NCBI GenBank assembly: GCA_021797735.1
Contig: JAJZZE010000045.1
Span: 1-64,000 of the forward strand
Source of the DNA: Thermoplasmata archaeon
GTDB lineage: Archaea > Thermoplasmatota > Thermoplasmata > Thermoplasmatales > Thermoplasmataceae
Direction: 5' to 3'
Length of the DNA stretch: 64,000 bases
The translations under genes and the position numbers were made by a program. The notes under the pieces were generated by a model, which searched no databases, was not told the origin of the DNA, and was given only the letters and a program-made list of their open reading frames with translations. Positions 1-8,905 of this stretch are shown in pieces; within the stretch, counting starts at the first letter, position 1, and every line of letters starts with the position of its first letter.

Positions 1-69
1 GTAAAATAAATAAGTCCATATACATCAAATAATAAATTATCTGTGTACCCACAATTAAACAGTAGAAAT

Positions 70-474
70 TTAGTTTAATTGAAGGGTTTCAGAGAGATTA
101 AGGGAAAATGGATGTAAAGTCACGTTATATTTTATTGCATTATTTAAAATATCATCATCATAATCTGCATTGTTGCGTAATATCCTTAAAATTTCAAGAT
201 AAGATGATATTTTGCTTAACTGCTTCTGCTTTATTTTATCCGTTTCATTTATGGCCAATTTGTCTAATTTATTACATACTTTTATATGAACATCCGCGCT
301 TTGCTTAAACCTTTCTCCATTTAATGTTAAATAATCTTTTGATATATGAAATACTGAATAATAAATCCGGCTAATTGAAGTTCTTAATCTTGCATTAATT
401 AAGTTTTTATTGGTAATAGCGTCATCTTTCAGTTCTTTTGCAAGTGTCAGGTATTCTTTCCAATCAAAAGTCAT
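70..474 (-). CDS. HEPN-like (UPF0332-type) small protein
   Basis: 134 aa with a SRIYYSVFHISKDYL helix and an RNNADYD motif typical of UPF0332/HEPN; its start overlaps the stop of the upstream ORF. Confidence 0.6.
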   Translation of the reverse strand: MTFDWKEYLTLAKELKDDAITNKNLINARLRTSISRIYYSVFHISKDYLTLNGERFKQSADVHIKVCNKLDKLAINETDKIKQKQLSKISSYLEILRILRNNADYDDDILNNAIKYNVTLHPFSLNLSETLQLN

Positions 475-1058
475 ATGTAATCTTCAAATACTATAAGTTT
501 CCCATGAGTTTTTAATCTTTCTACCAGCCACCAGTCATTAAATTCATTAAGTATATTATGAACCTTTTTAACATCGCTTTTTGTTTCTATTATTAGAGCT
601 ATAACATCAGAATTTTTAATTTCCGGATCGTGAATAATATCTAAAATTAATTTTTCATTTTTAAAAAGTTTTTTTGTTTTAGCAATAACCTCATTTATTA
701 TGGAAATTAGAAACTTATTATTCAGTAAAAATTTTATTACTTCTCTGGTCTCCCCAAGTTCCACTCTATTACGGAAATTTTTATATAGTAATATGAAAGG
801 AGTTGGTGTTTCTGCAATACTGCCCGTCATATCAATTAATGTATTATTGAGATATAGTTTAACCGGCATTTTATACTCTACTTTTAGTATATTTTTATTA
901 GGAAATGACGATAGTTGTGTATATTTTGAATTAACGGTTGCAATGCTATTAAATTCAATGGGATTTGTGAGATATGGCAACTGTTTATATTTTGAATCAG
1001 CACGTATTTGTTTCTTTATATTTCTTTTAATTATATTTTGGGCATACATAAAAATCAT
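471..1058 (-). CDS. hypothetical protein in HEPN cassette
   Basis: 195-aa ORF overlapping both neighbours by 4 bp (operon-like); no family recognised. Confidence 0.65.
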   Translation of the reverse strand: MIFMYAQNIIKRNIKKQIRADSKYKQLPYLTNPIEFNSIATVNSKYTQLSSFPNKNILKVEYKMPVKLYLNNTLIDMTGSIAETPTPFILLYKNFRNRVELGETREVIKFLLNNKFLISIINEVIAKTKKLFKNEKLILDIIHDPEIKNSDVIALIIETKSDVKKVHNILNEFNDWWLVERLKTHGKLIVFEDYI

Positions 1059-1318
1059 TTTTTCTTGATACTGATACCATTTTCATTTATATCTATATTC
1101 CATTTTGACCCTACTGGATATATATTTCCGTATTTGGTGGGTATTACAAATTGGATAATGTTTGAATAAACTTCTCTCGAATTAATCTGATCCGGAGATA
1201 ATCTCTCCCTAATTTCATCAGTTATTTTTTTCACTTTTGCTATGGTTACCTGATATACAGGGCTATCGTTTGACGGATCAACATATCGCTCAATGGATAC
1301 TACTTCAACTTCCTCCAT
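1055..1318 (-). CDS. hypothetical small protein in HEPN cassette
   Basis: 87-aa ORF, first gene of the three-gene overlapping set. Confidence 0.6.
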   Translation of the reverse strand: MEEVEVVSIERYVDPSNDSPVYQVTIAKVKKITDEIRERLSPDQINSREVYSNIIQFVIPTKYGNIYPVGSKWNIDINENGISIKKK

Positions 1319-1360
1319 ATTTCTATAATCTAACCTGCTTTAATAATATTTTCTTTTAGA

Positions 1361-1645
1361 CTATGGCGGAAATAAGTGATTATTCATTTACTTTTGTATA
1401 ATTCATTATATTTTTCATGTTTTCATCCCGGGATAACTATTATTTATGTTACCGGCAAGTATTATACCATTTTCCTGTCAACAGGCTTATAATAGCTGTT
1501 TTTGCCCCGCATATTTACATTTTTTACAACCAGTGTCACGTATCCCATATGTATGAAATACATATAAATCCCACTTTCAGGTAGTAGATCACAGAGTCAG
1601 AAAGAAAAATTATACGAAATTCCTAGCGGCTTATTTCCGCCATAG
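1361..1645. mobile_element. MITE-like non-coding element
   Basis: 16-bp perfect TIR CTATGGCGGAAATAAG/CTTATTTCCGCCATAG flanked by 8-bp direct repeats CTTTTAGA (1353-1360 and 1646-1653). Confidence 0.85.
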
Positions 1646-1679
1646 CTTTTAGATTACTTACATATTTTTTATAACTACT

Positions 1680-1696
1680 AAATATGGCGTCAAAAT
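1680..1696 (+). repeat. terminal inverted repeat (left) around the group II intron region
   Basis: AAATATGGCGTCAAAAT; reverse complement at 3796-3812. Confidence 0.7.
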
Positions 1697-2241
1697 TCTT
1701 GCACGCCGAGGAGTATATATGGCTAACCAGTGTAAGTTTGGTATGGGAAATTACCTGTTCATCCCATCAGCGGGGAATACATGCATTTCAGCAATGGAAT
1801 GTGTGAAGTTATTCTCCCTGCGAAATCACAGGCCGCAGCGAAAGCGAATGAAATACAGCACCGTAAGGTCGAAATGGGAAGACCGAGCCCGTAAGGATAG
1901 GGCGAAGGCTGATACAGTGAAGATAGAAAACAGGAAGAACTCCACTGCTTCCCCGGTGTCATGCCAGTGGCATGTGAGGAAAGCTATATACTGTAAATCT
2001 GGAGACCATGTGGCGTCCATGAATATGCCCCGGGAGGTGGTTAAGTAATGGTAGCAGCATTTATAAACCCAGAAGGCGAAAGAATTGGCAATGCGCCACA
2101 GGGAGTTGGAGAGGCACACAGTACCCATGATATAAAGGACAGTATAACCTTCATTGAGGGAAGGTGCCTTACTGCATGCATGCCTATTACTGGCAGGGGA
2201 GGACTCTATTCCCCATTTGAAATACAGTGGGGTATGAGGAC

Positions 2242-3503
2242 ATGAAAAGACTCTAACTGCTACGTAACAGGCTCTACCAGAAGGCTAAGGAAGAACCAGA
2301 CAGAAAATTCTACAGCCTGCATGATAAGGTCTGCAGGCTGGACATACTGCAGGAGGCATGGAAAAGCGTTGCTGCAAACCATGGTTCTGCAGGAATAGAC
2401 GGAAAGACCATAGAGGATATAAAAGAATACGGACGGGCAGATTCCTGAAGGAAATTTAGGAAAAACTGAAAAATGAAACATACACAGTGGATCCAGTAAA
2501 GAGTATATTTATACCGAAGGACAGTGGAATACCCACAGTGAAGGATAGTGTGGTACAGCAGGCGGTGAAATCAATCATTGAACCCATATTTGAGGTAGAT
2601 TTCCAGCCATTCAGCTATGTCTACAGGCCAGACAGATCAGCAAAGGATGCATCAGAGGCTATCAGGAAATACCTCAACTACAGATATACCAATGTTGTGG
2701 ACATTGACATAAAGGGATTCCTTGATCACATAAATCATGATAAGATGATCTTTATCCTCATGAAGAGAATAACAGACCCATACATAATAAAACTCATAAT
2801 GGAATGGATGAGGGCAGCTACGGTCTTTGAGGGCAAAACCACATATCCAGTGGAGGGAACACCACAGGGAGGTGTCATTTCACCACTTTTAGCAAACATA
2901 TACCTCAATGAGCTTGACACACTTCGGACAAGAAAAGGGATGGACAATCCCTACTGACATAACGCCCATCTAATCCGTTTTGCTGATGATGTTGTAATCC
3001 TCACCAACAGAGACCCAGAATATGCAATGGCAACAGTAAAACGGATCATGTCATTCCTGGATCTTGAACTCAATACAGAGAAATCCAGAATCACAACAGC
3101 AAGGGATGGCTTTGATTTCCTTGGCTTCCATTTCGTAAGGAAATGGAGCAGGCTTAAGAATAAATAAGCAACCTATGTCTATCCAGGTGGCAAAGCTGTA
3201 AAGAAATTCAGGGAAAAGGTAAAGGCAATAATTCCAAAGAACTATGCCTTTATCAAGCCCATGGATGCTGCTGTGAAACAGATAAATGCATTAATCAGGG
3301 GATGGTACGGTTACTACAAACATACAAATGCTAAATCCATCTTCGCAAAACTGCAGAAATATGTGGAATGGAAGATGGCCAAATATTACTGTTTTATCCA
3401 CAAAATACCCACAGTCTCCTCAAGAAGTGGAATAAACTATAAAGTCCGTGACTATGGCCTCATAAATCTATCCGGTAAAATAGAATACTTCCGTGCTGCC
3501 TGA
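2242..3503 (+). pseudogene. group II intron reverse transcriptase/maturase, disrupted
   Basis: RT segments (NRLYQKAKEEPDRKFYSLHDKV, GTPQGGVISPLLANIYLNELD, RFADDVVIL, GFHFVRKW, IRGWYGYYKHTN) are interrupted by in-frame stops and a frameshift. Confidence 0.85.
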
Positions 3504-3520
3504 GGTGAAGCATACAGGAT

Positions 3521-3551
3521 AGCTGTACTCTGGAAAACTAATTGTATAGTT
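3521..3551 (+). ncRNA. putative group II intron domain V
   Basis: AGCTGTA pairs with TATAGTT across a GAAA-containing distal part; located directly after the RT stop. Confidence 0.55.
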
Positions 3552-3795
3552 AGATGTGGAAGGGGCTGGAGAAATCCAGTTTCTTACCCTACTTAGGTTT
3601 TAATTGACTCAAACTATTCACTGTTAATAAGCATCCCCCGCTTTCTTGATTACCCGTATGAATGACATATATGGTGTATAGTATACACCAGTATTTGTAC
3701 ACCATGTCATCATATTAGGAATTGGTGAAGAACCTCAAAATTAGAGTGTTACAAAGACTCGAATGGTATCATAATCAGAGATAATATCTAAAAGG

Positions 3796-3812
3796 ATTTT
3801 GACGCCATATTT
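3796..3812 (-). repeat. terminal inverted repeat (right) around the group II intron region
   Basis: ATTTTGACGCCATATTT; reverse complement of 1680-1696. Confidence 0.7.
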
Positions 3813-3962
3813 TTAAAAAGTAACAAATCAAAATAATAATATATACAATATCTATTTTTATGTTATGAAAACAAAAAAGTTTTTTAGGAACTGTGGGGTG
3901 CATTTCCTATGGAGAATGAATATTTTATTAAACAAAAGGCAAAATTTATTTATAAAATTAGA

Positions 3963-4031
3963 CATAGATAATAAACGCCTTTATATAACGGAGAGGGGGG
4001 TGCATTTCCTATGGAAGTGAAAAAAGGTATA
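3963..4031 (+). repeat. 69-bp inverted repeat, left copy (promoter + RBS + first codons of gcvT)
   Basis: Identical to the reverse complement of 5327-5395; contains TTTATATAA, GGGGGGTG and ATGGAAGTGAAAAAAGGTATA. Confidence 0.95.
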
Positions 4032-5120
4032 CCGTCCAAAACCGAATTAAATAATGAACATAAAAAATTAAATGCAAAAATGATAGATTTTCATGGCTGG
4101 GAAATGCCACTGGAATATTCTGGTATAATATACGAACATCTTGCAGTAAGAAAGCATGTAGGTATATTTGATATTTCACATATGGGGGATATAATAATAT
4201 CAGGCAATGAAGCTAATAAATTTGTGGATTATATATTTCCATCAAAGGTTTCATCATTAAATGTAAATGAGTGTTTATATACGTCATTTTTAGATGAAAA
4301 TGCGATGATGATTGATGATACAATAATATATAGATTAAACGCAAATAAATTTTTTTTAATACCAAATGCTGCTACGATAGATAAAATATATAACTGGTTA
4401 TTAAAAAATAAAAACAATTATGATGTAAATATATGTAATTATTCTGATAAAATATCACATATAGCTGTCCAGGGACCTGATTCATACAACGTTTTAAATG
4501 ATATGAATATAGAAATACCGGAAAACTTTAAAGCTGTTTATCATAAAATAAATTATAATAATGTTTTAACAGAAGATAACAGTATTATAGTTTCAGGCAC
4601 AGGTTATACGGGAGAAAAAGGTGTTGAATTAATTGTTCCAAATGAAATAGCATCAGAAATATGGGAAGAATTATTAAAAAAAATTAAAAAATATAGTGGC
4701 TTGCCATGTGGTTTAGGATCCAGGGATACATTGAGAATGGAAAAGGGAATGCTATTATCTGGCCAGGATTTTAATGAAAATAAAAATCCATATGAGGCTT
4801 CTGTATCTTTTATAATAAACTATGACCATAATTTTATAGGAAAAAATAAATTACTGGATGCAAAGGAAAATTATGATAATATTTTTAGAGGTTTTGTTTT
4901 AGAAAATAAAAATATACCCAGAAACGGTTTTGAAATTTATTCAAATAATAATGAATTAATAGGTAACATTACAAGTGGAACTCTATCCCCAATATTAAAT
5001 TGTGGCATTGGCCTTGGATATATAAATAAAAAATATAATAAAATTAATGATATAATATATATAAAAATAAGAAATAGTATGGTTAAGGGTAAAATTTCAA
5101 GACCAAAAATTTTAAAATAA
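4011..5120 (+). CDS. gcvT: aminomethyltransferase (glycine cleavage T protein)
   Basis: 369 aa; FHGWEMPLEYSGI, GIFDISHMGDI and GYTGEKGVELIVP motifs of the GcvT family. Confidence 0.92.
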   Translation: MEVKKGIPSKTELNNEHKKLNAKMIDFHGWEMPLEYSGIIYEHLAVRKHVGIFDISHMGDIIISGNEANKFVDYIFPSKVSSLNVNECLYTSFLDENAMMIDDTIIYRLNANKFFLIPNAATIDKIYNWLLKNKNNYDVNICNYSDKISHIAVQGPDSYNVLNDMNIEIPENFKAVYHKINYNNVLTEDNSIIVSGTGYTGEKGVELIVPNEIASEIWEELLKKIKKYSGLPCGLGSRDTLRMEKGMLLSGQDFNENKNPYEASVSFIINYDHNFIGKNKLLDAKENYDNIFRGFVLENKNIPRNGFEIYSNNNELIGNITSGTLSPILNCGIGLGYINKKYNKINDIIYIKIRNSMVKGKISRPKILK

Positions 5121-5156
5121 AATTTTAAAATTGATTTTTATTATAATTTTTTATTT

Positions 5157-5202
5157 ATTAATAATAATTAATAATAATTAATAATAATTAATAATAATTA
5201 AA
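5157..5202. repeat. tandem repeat, about 4 copies of a 10-mer ATAATAATTA
   Basis: Direct reading of ataataatta x4. Confidence 0.9.
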
Positions 5203-5326
5203 CAAAGTGTGTCAGCGTAGATATTTTTAATTTAAACTTTTCTATTTATTTATATATTAGATTTATAAATAAATATATTATTAATTATATTTATTAAATT
5301 TAATAATTATATTATTTTAAGAGGGA

Positions 5327-5395
5327 TATACCTTTTTTCACTTCCATAGGAAATGCACCCCCCTCTCCGTTATATAAAGGCGTTTATTATCTATG
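5327..5395 (-). repeat. 69-bp inverted repeat, right copy
   Basis: Reverse complement of 3963-4031, perfect over 69 bp. Confidence 0.95.
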
Positions 5396-5584
5396 CTAAC
5401 GTTTAAAATTAAATTTTTATTTCCAGGCTTATTTATGAATCATCTCCACTGGAAATATACCGTGTATTTTTTTTAAATTTTAATTCTTGTTAAAAATTTT
5501 ATATACCGAAGTTAATGATACCCGATTAAAATTTAGAAATATTTAATAATTTTATATCAATTACCAATTAAATTAAAATAAAAA

Positions 5585-5656
5585 GGGCCGATAGATCAGC
5601 GGTAGATCGCTTGCTTTGCAAGCAAGAGGGCCCGGGTCCAAATCCCGGTCGGTCCA
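5585..5656 (+). tRNA. tRNA-Ala (anticodon TGC)
   Basis: Cloverleaf: acceptor GGGCCGA/TCGGTCC, anticodon stem CTTGC/GCAAG with loop TTTGCAA, T-arm CCGGG-TCCAAAT-CCCGG. Confidence 0.93.
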
Positions 5657-5767
5657 CTTATGATTATTAATGGATTTATATTAATGTTTTAGAAGGTTGC
5701 TTTATATTTTTATGACCTATTTTTTATAATTAAATAAATTTATAAAATAATTAATTATAAAGTTTTA

Positions 5768-6493
5768 ATGATAATTGTTAAACTCGGTGGCAGTATTATA
5801 ACAGACAAAACAAAATATAAAGCATTTAGATCAAAGGAAACTGAAAATATTATAAAAGAATTGATAAAAATAAAGGATAATTTTATAATTGTTCACGGGG
5901 GTGGTTCATTTGGCCACATTATGGCAAGAAAATATAATTTACCCGGTAAATTAAATAAAAATTCATTAGAAGGTTATACCGTGGTTCATAATGATATGGT
6001 TGAATTAAATATTAAAATATCAAATTTACTGTTAAAATATGGTATAACCAATATTGGAATACCACCATCATCAATAATATATAATAATAAAAAAAATTAT
6101 AATATATTTAAAAAATATTTTTCAGTGAATATAATGCCAGTATCATACGGCGATGTTTATTTAAAAAATGAAAATTATTTGGGCATATATTCTGGTGATA
6201 ATATAGTGTATGATCTATCAAAAATTTTTAAACCTGAAAAGGTAATATTTTTTTCTGATGTTGATGGTATTTATGATAAAAACCCCAAAAAATATAATGA
6301 TGCAAAACTTTTAAAAACAGTAAATACGGATTTTAAATCAGATAATAATGATGTAACAGGTGGAATTATGGGAAAATACATGACAATGAAAAAAATAAGT
6401 AATCTTGGAATACAAACATATTTAATAAACGGTTTTTATCCACAAAGATTAAATTTAATAGATAATAATGAATTTATAGGAACAGTGGTTTGA
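5768..6493 (+). CDS. isopentenyl phosphate kinase
   Basis: Amino-acid-kinase fold: MIIVKLGGSIITDK, VHGGGSFGH, SDVDGIYDKNPK, DVTGGIMGK. Confidence 0.88.
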   Translation: MIIVKLGGSIITDKTKYKAFRSKETENIIKELIKIKDNFIIVHGGGSFGHIMARKYNLPGKLNKNSLEGYTVVHNDMVELNIKISNLLLKYGITNIGIPPSSIIYNNKKNYNIFKKYFSVNIMPVSYGDVYLKNENYLGIYSGDNIVYDLSKIFKPEKVIFFSDVDGIYDKNPKKYNDAKLLKTVNTDFKSDNNDVTGGIMGKYMTMKKISNLGIQTYLINGFYPQRLNLIDNNEFIGTVV

Positions 6494-7542
6494 TGATAGA
6501 AAATAGAAAGGAGGAACATATAAACATAGCAGAAACGAAAAATATAGCTGCAGAACACAACCCGTGGGATGATATAAGATTAATTCACAGGGCTGTTCCA
6601 GAAATAAACTTCGATGAAATAAATACGGAAGTAAATTTTTTAGGTTATAAATTCAATGAACCGTTTATAATTTCATCCATGACCGGTGGCACAGACCGTG
6701 CTAAAAAAATAAATGAAAATTTAGCTAAAGCAGCTGAAGAATTTAAAATAGGCATGGGTGTTGGCAGCATGAGGGTTGCAGTAGAAAACAAAAATATATC
6801 CGATACATTTTCTGTAATAAATAATTATAATATACCCGCAAAGTTTGCAAATATCGGTGCACCGCAACTGGTAAACCAGTCCTCAAGGGCAGTAACGGAT
6901 AATGATATAGATTATATTTTTAATTTAATTGATGCAAAATTTTTAATAATACATTTCAACTTTTTACAGGAAATGGTTCAGCCTGAAGGTGATAGAAATG
7001 CCAAAGGTGTATTAAAGAGAATAAAGGAATTATCAAAATCATATCCTGTAATAGCAAAAGAAACAGGCAATGGTTTCTCTAAAGAGGATGCCATAGAACT
7101 AAAAGATGCCGGTGTAAAAGCAATAGATGTTGGTGGCCTTGGCGGTACATCTTTTGCTGCAATAGAATATTACAGGGCAAAGAAAATAAATAATTATGAA
7201 AAAATGCATGCAGGAGAAACGTTCTGGGACTGGGGAATACCATCACCCGCATCTATTAGATACTGTAACGTTGGTTTACCTGTAATTGGCAGCGGTGGCT
7301 TAAGAAATGGCCAGGATATAGCCAAATCAATAATTTTGGGTGCAGCAATGGGTGCAATGGCAAGGAATTTTTTAAAAGATGCCGACACATCATATGAAGA
7401 ATTAAAAAATCATATAATAAATATAATCAAAGATATAAAAACAACAATGTTTTTAACATCATCCAGTAATATAAATGAATTGAAGAAGGCAAAATTTATA
7501 ATTTCTGAACCATTATTATCATGGTTAAAAGAACGTGATTGA
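6490..7542 (+). CDS. fni: isopentenyl-diphosphate delta-isomerase, type 2
   Basis: MTGGT, IGAPQL, AIDVGGLGGTSFAAIE and GSGGLRNGQDIAKSIILGA motifs; overlaps IPK by 4 bp. Confidence 0.92.
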   Translation: MMIENRKEEHINIAETKNIAAEHNPWDDIRLIHRAVPEINFDEINTEVNFLGYKFNEPFIISSMTGGTDRAKKINENLAKAAEEFKIGMGVGSMRVAVENKNISDTFSVINNYNIPAKFANIGAPQLVNQSSRAVTDNDIDYIFNLIDAKFLIIHFNFLQEMVQPEGDRNAKGVLKRIKELSKSYPVIAKETGNGFSKEDAIELKDAGVKAIDVGGLGGTSFAAIEYYRAKKINNYEKMHAGETFWDWGIPSPASIRYCNVGLPVIGSGGLRNGQDIAKSIILGAAMGAMARNFLKDADTSYEELKNHIINIIKDIKTTMFLTSSSNINELKKAKFIISEPLLSWLKERD

Positions 7543-8046
7543 ATGGAGGAAATTAAAACAGATTCTATATGCCCCAACTGCGGTAGTTACTTATATTATA
7601 TAGAAAATACAACAGAGATAGCATACGAAGGTAAAATAACTATTCACACATTTCACTGCAAATCATGTTATTATAAAAATATAATAATAGACAGGCACGA
7701 TAGGGAAAAGCCAAAGATAATAAAATTAAGGGTAACAAACAAAAACGATTTGAAAGCAATAGTTTACAGGTCACCCGAGGCATATATCATAATACCAGAA
7801 TTAGATGCTGAAATAGCTCCAGGAATAGCATCAAATGGTTATATAACAACAGTTGAGGGAATAATTGTCAGCATTAGGGATAAACTATCTTTAATGGGAA
7901 CTGGAGAGGAAATTAATTATTTAAGACAGAGAATTGATGGCATATTGAGCGGTACAGAAGAAAAAATAACGATAATTATAGATGACGATAGTGGTAAAAG
8001 TAAAATTAATAGCAGCAAGGTAGAAGTAACAGAAAAATCCAAATAA
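7543..8046 (+). CDS. ZPR1-type zinc-finger protein
   Basis: CPNCGSYLYY...FHCKSCYYKNIII; ZPR1-like downstream domain. Confidence 0.75.
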   Translation: MEEIKTDSICPNCGSYLYYIENTTEIAYEGKITIHTFHCKSCYYKNIIIDRHDREKPKIIKLRVTNKNDLKAIVYRSPEAYIIIPELDAEIAPGIASNGYITTVEGIIVSIRDKLSLMGTGEEINYLRQRIDGILSGTEEKITIIIDDDSGKSKINSSKVEVTEKSK

Positions 8047-8101
8047 TCATTAAAATAAATAATTTTATATAATTTATTTCAATACGCATTTAAGGATATT
8101 T

Positions 8102-8329
8102 ATGATTACTACAGCAGATGCATTATTGGCTATAGCGGCTTCAATAGCGATTGCCGGTGGTTTAATAGGAACCGGTATGGCACAGCAAGGTATTGGAGCT
8201 GCAGGTATGGGTATTATTGCAGAGAAACCTGAAAAATTTGGTCAGGTTTTATTCTTCTTTGTTATACCCGAGACATTGTGGATTATAGGTTTTGTTCTGG
8301 GAATTATACTGTTACTTCACGTAATATGA
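8102..8329 (+). CDS. atpK: A-type ATP synthase subunit K (proteolipid)
   Basis: 75-aa two-TM protein; first gene of the A-ATPase operon. Confidence 0.85.
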   Translation: MITTADALLAIAASIAIAGGLIGTGMAQQGIGAAGMGIIAEKPEKFGQVLFFFVIPETLWIIGFVLGIILLLHVI

Positions 8330-8335
8330 TTTTAT

Positions 8336-8905
8336 ATGTCACTGGAAAATATTATAAATGAAATAGACAATTCGATGGAAGAACAGAAAACCAAAATTAA
8401 TGAAGAGTATAAGAAAAAAATTAATGAAGTAACTGAAAACTGCAATAAAAAAATAGAGGAATTTAAAAGGGAATATGCAATTAAATCAGAATATGACAAA
8501 AAAGACATTATAAAACAGCATGAAGACAATATAAAACTTCAATCAAAAAAAATTATTGATGACAAAAAAAAGGAATTATTAAAAGATGCACTTGGTAAAG
8601 CACGGTCATACATACTTTCATTAAACAAATCCGTAAAATATAAGGAAATAATAAACGAAATGCTAAAAACCTGTGGAAAGGAACTTGGCTCAAACTTTAT
8701 TATTTACTGCAATGGAACAGAAAAGGAGAAACTTCTTGAATCGGATAATTTAAAAACAGAAAACATAGTTATAGATAATTCTATAAGGCTTGGAATTAAG
8801 GCAGCAAGTAAGGATAATAAAAAATTCATAGATTTCACACTTGATTCTATTTTTGATAAAATTTCTGACGATATTGCTATATATTTTTATAATAACATTG
8901 AATAA
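8336..8905 (+). CDS. atpE: A-type ATP synthase subunit E
   Basis: Coiled-coil subunit E-like protein in operon context. Confidence 0.8.
   Translation: MSLENIINEIDNSMEEQKTKINEEYKKKINEVTENCNKKIEEFKREYAIKSEYDKKDIIKQHEDNIKLQSKKIIDDKKKELLKDALGKARSYILSLNKSVKYKEIINEMLKTCGKELGSNFIIYCNGTEKEKLLESDNLKTENIVIDNSIRLGIKAASKDNKKFIDFTLDSIFDKISDDIAIYFYNNIE

Larger units (their letters stand above)
1699..3593 (+). mobile_element. group II intron (decayed ORF)
   Basis: Group II RT/maturase homology, a domain V-like hairpin with AGC triad, and a domain VI-like 3' end ggggctggagaaatccagtttcttaccctactt. The 5' end is inferred from alignment with a second copy at 21690-21814. Confidence 0.75.

Noticed and set aside
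1719-2245. ORFs of 109, 100, 67 and 65 aa in both strands upstream of the RT
   Set aside because: They lie in the structured 5' RNA part of the group II intron; composition is not protein-like and the region is repeated as a non-coding relic at 21690-21814
2487-2957. RT considered as DGR or retron reverse transcriptase
   Set aside because: The maturase-like C-terminal segment (WYGYYKHTN...) plus domain V/VI tail fit a group II intron; no template/variable repeat pair was seen
5157-5202. 10-bp tandem repeat considered as a CRISPR or iteron array
   Set aside because: No spacers, repeat unit too short, simple AT-rich microsatellite
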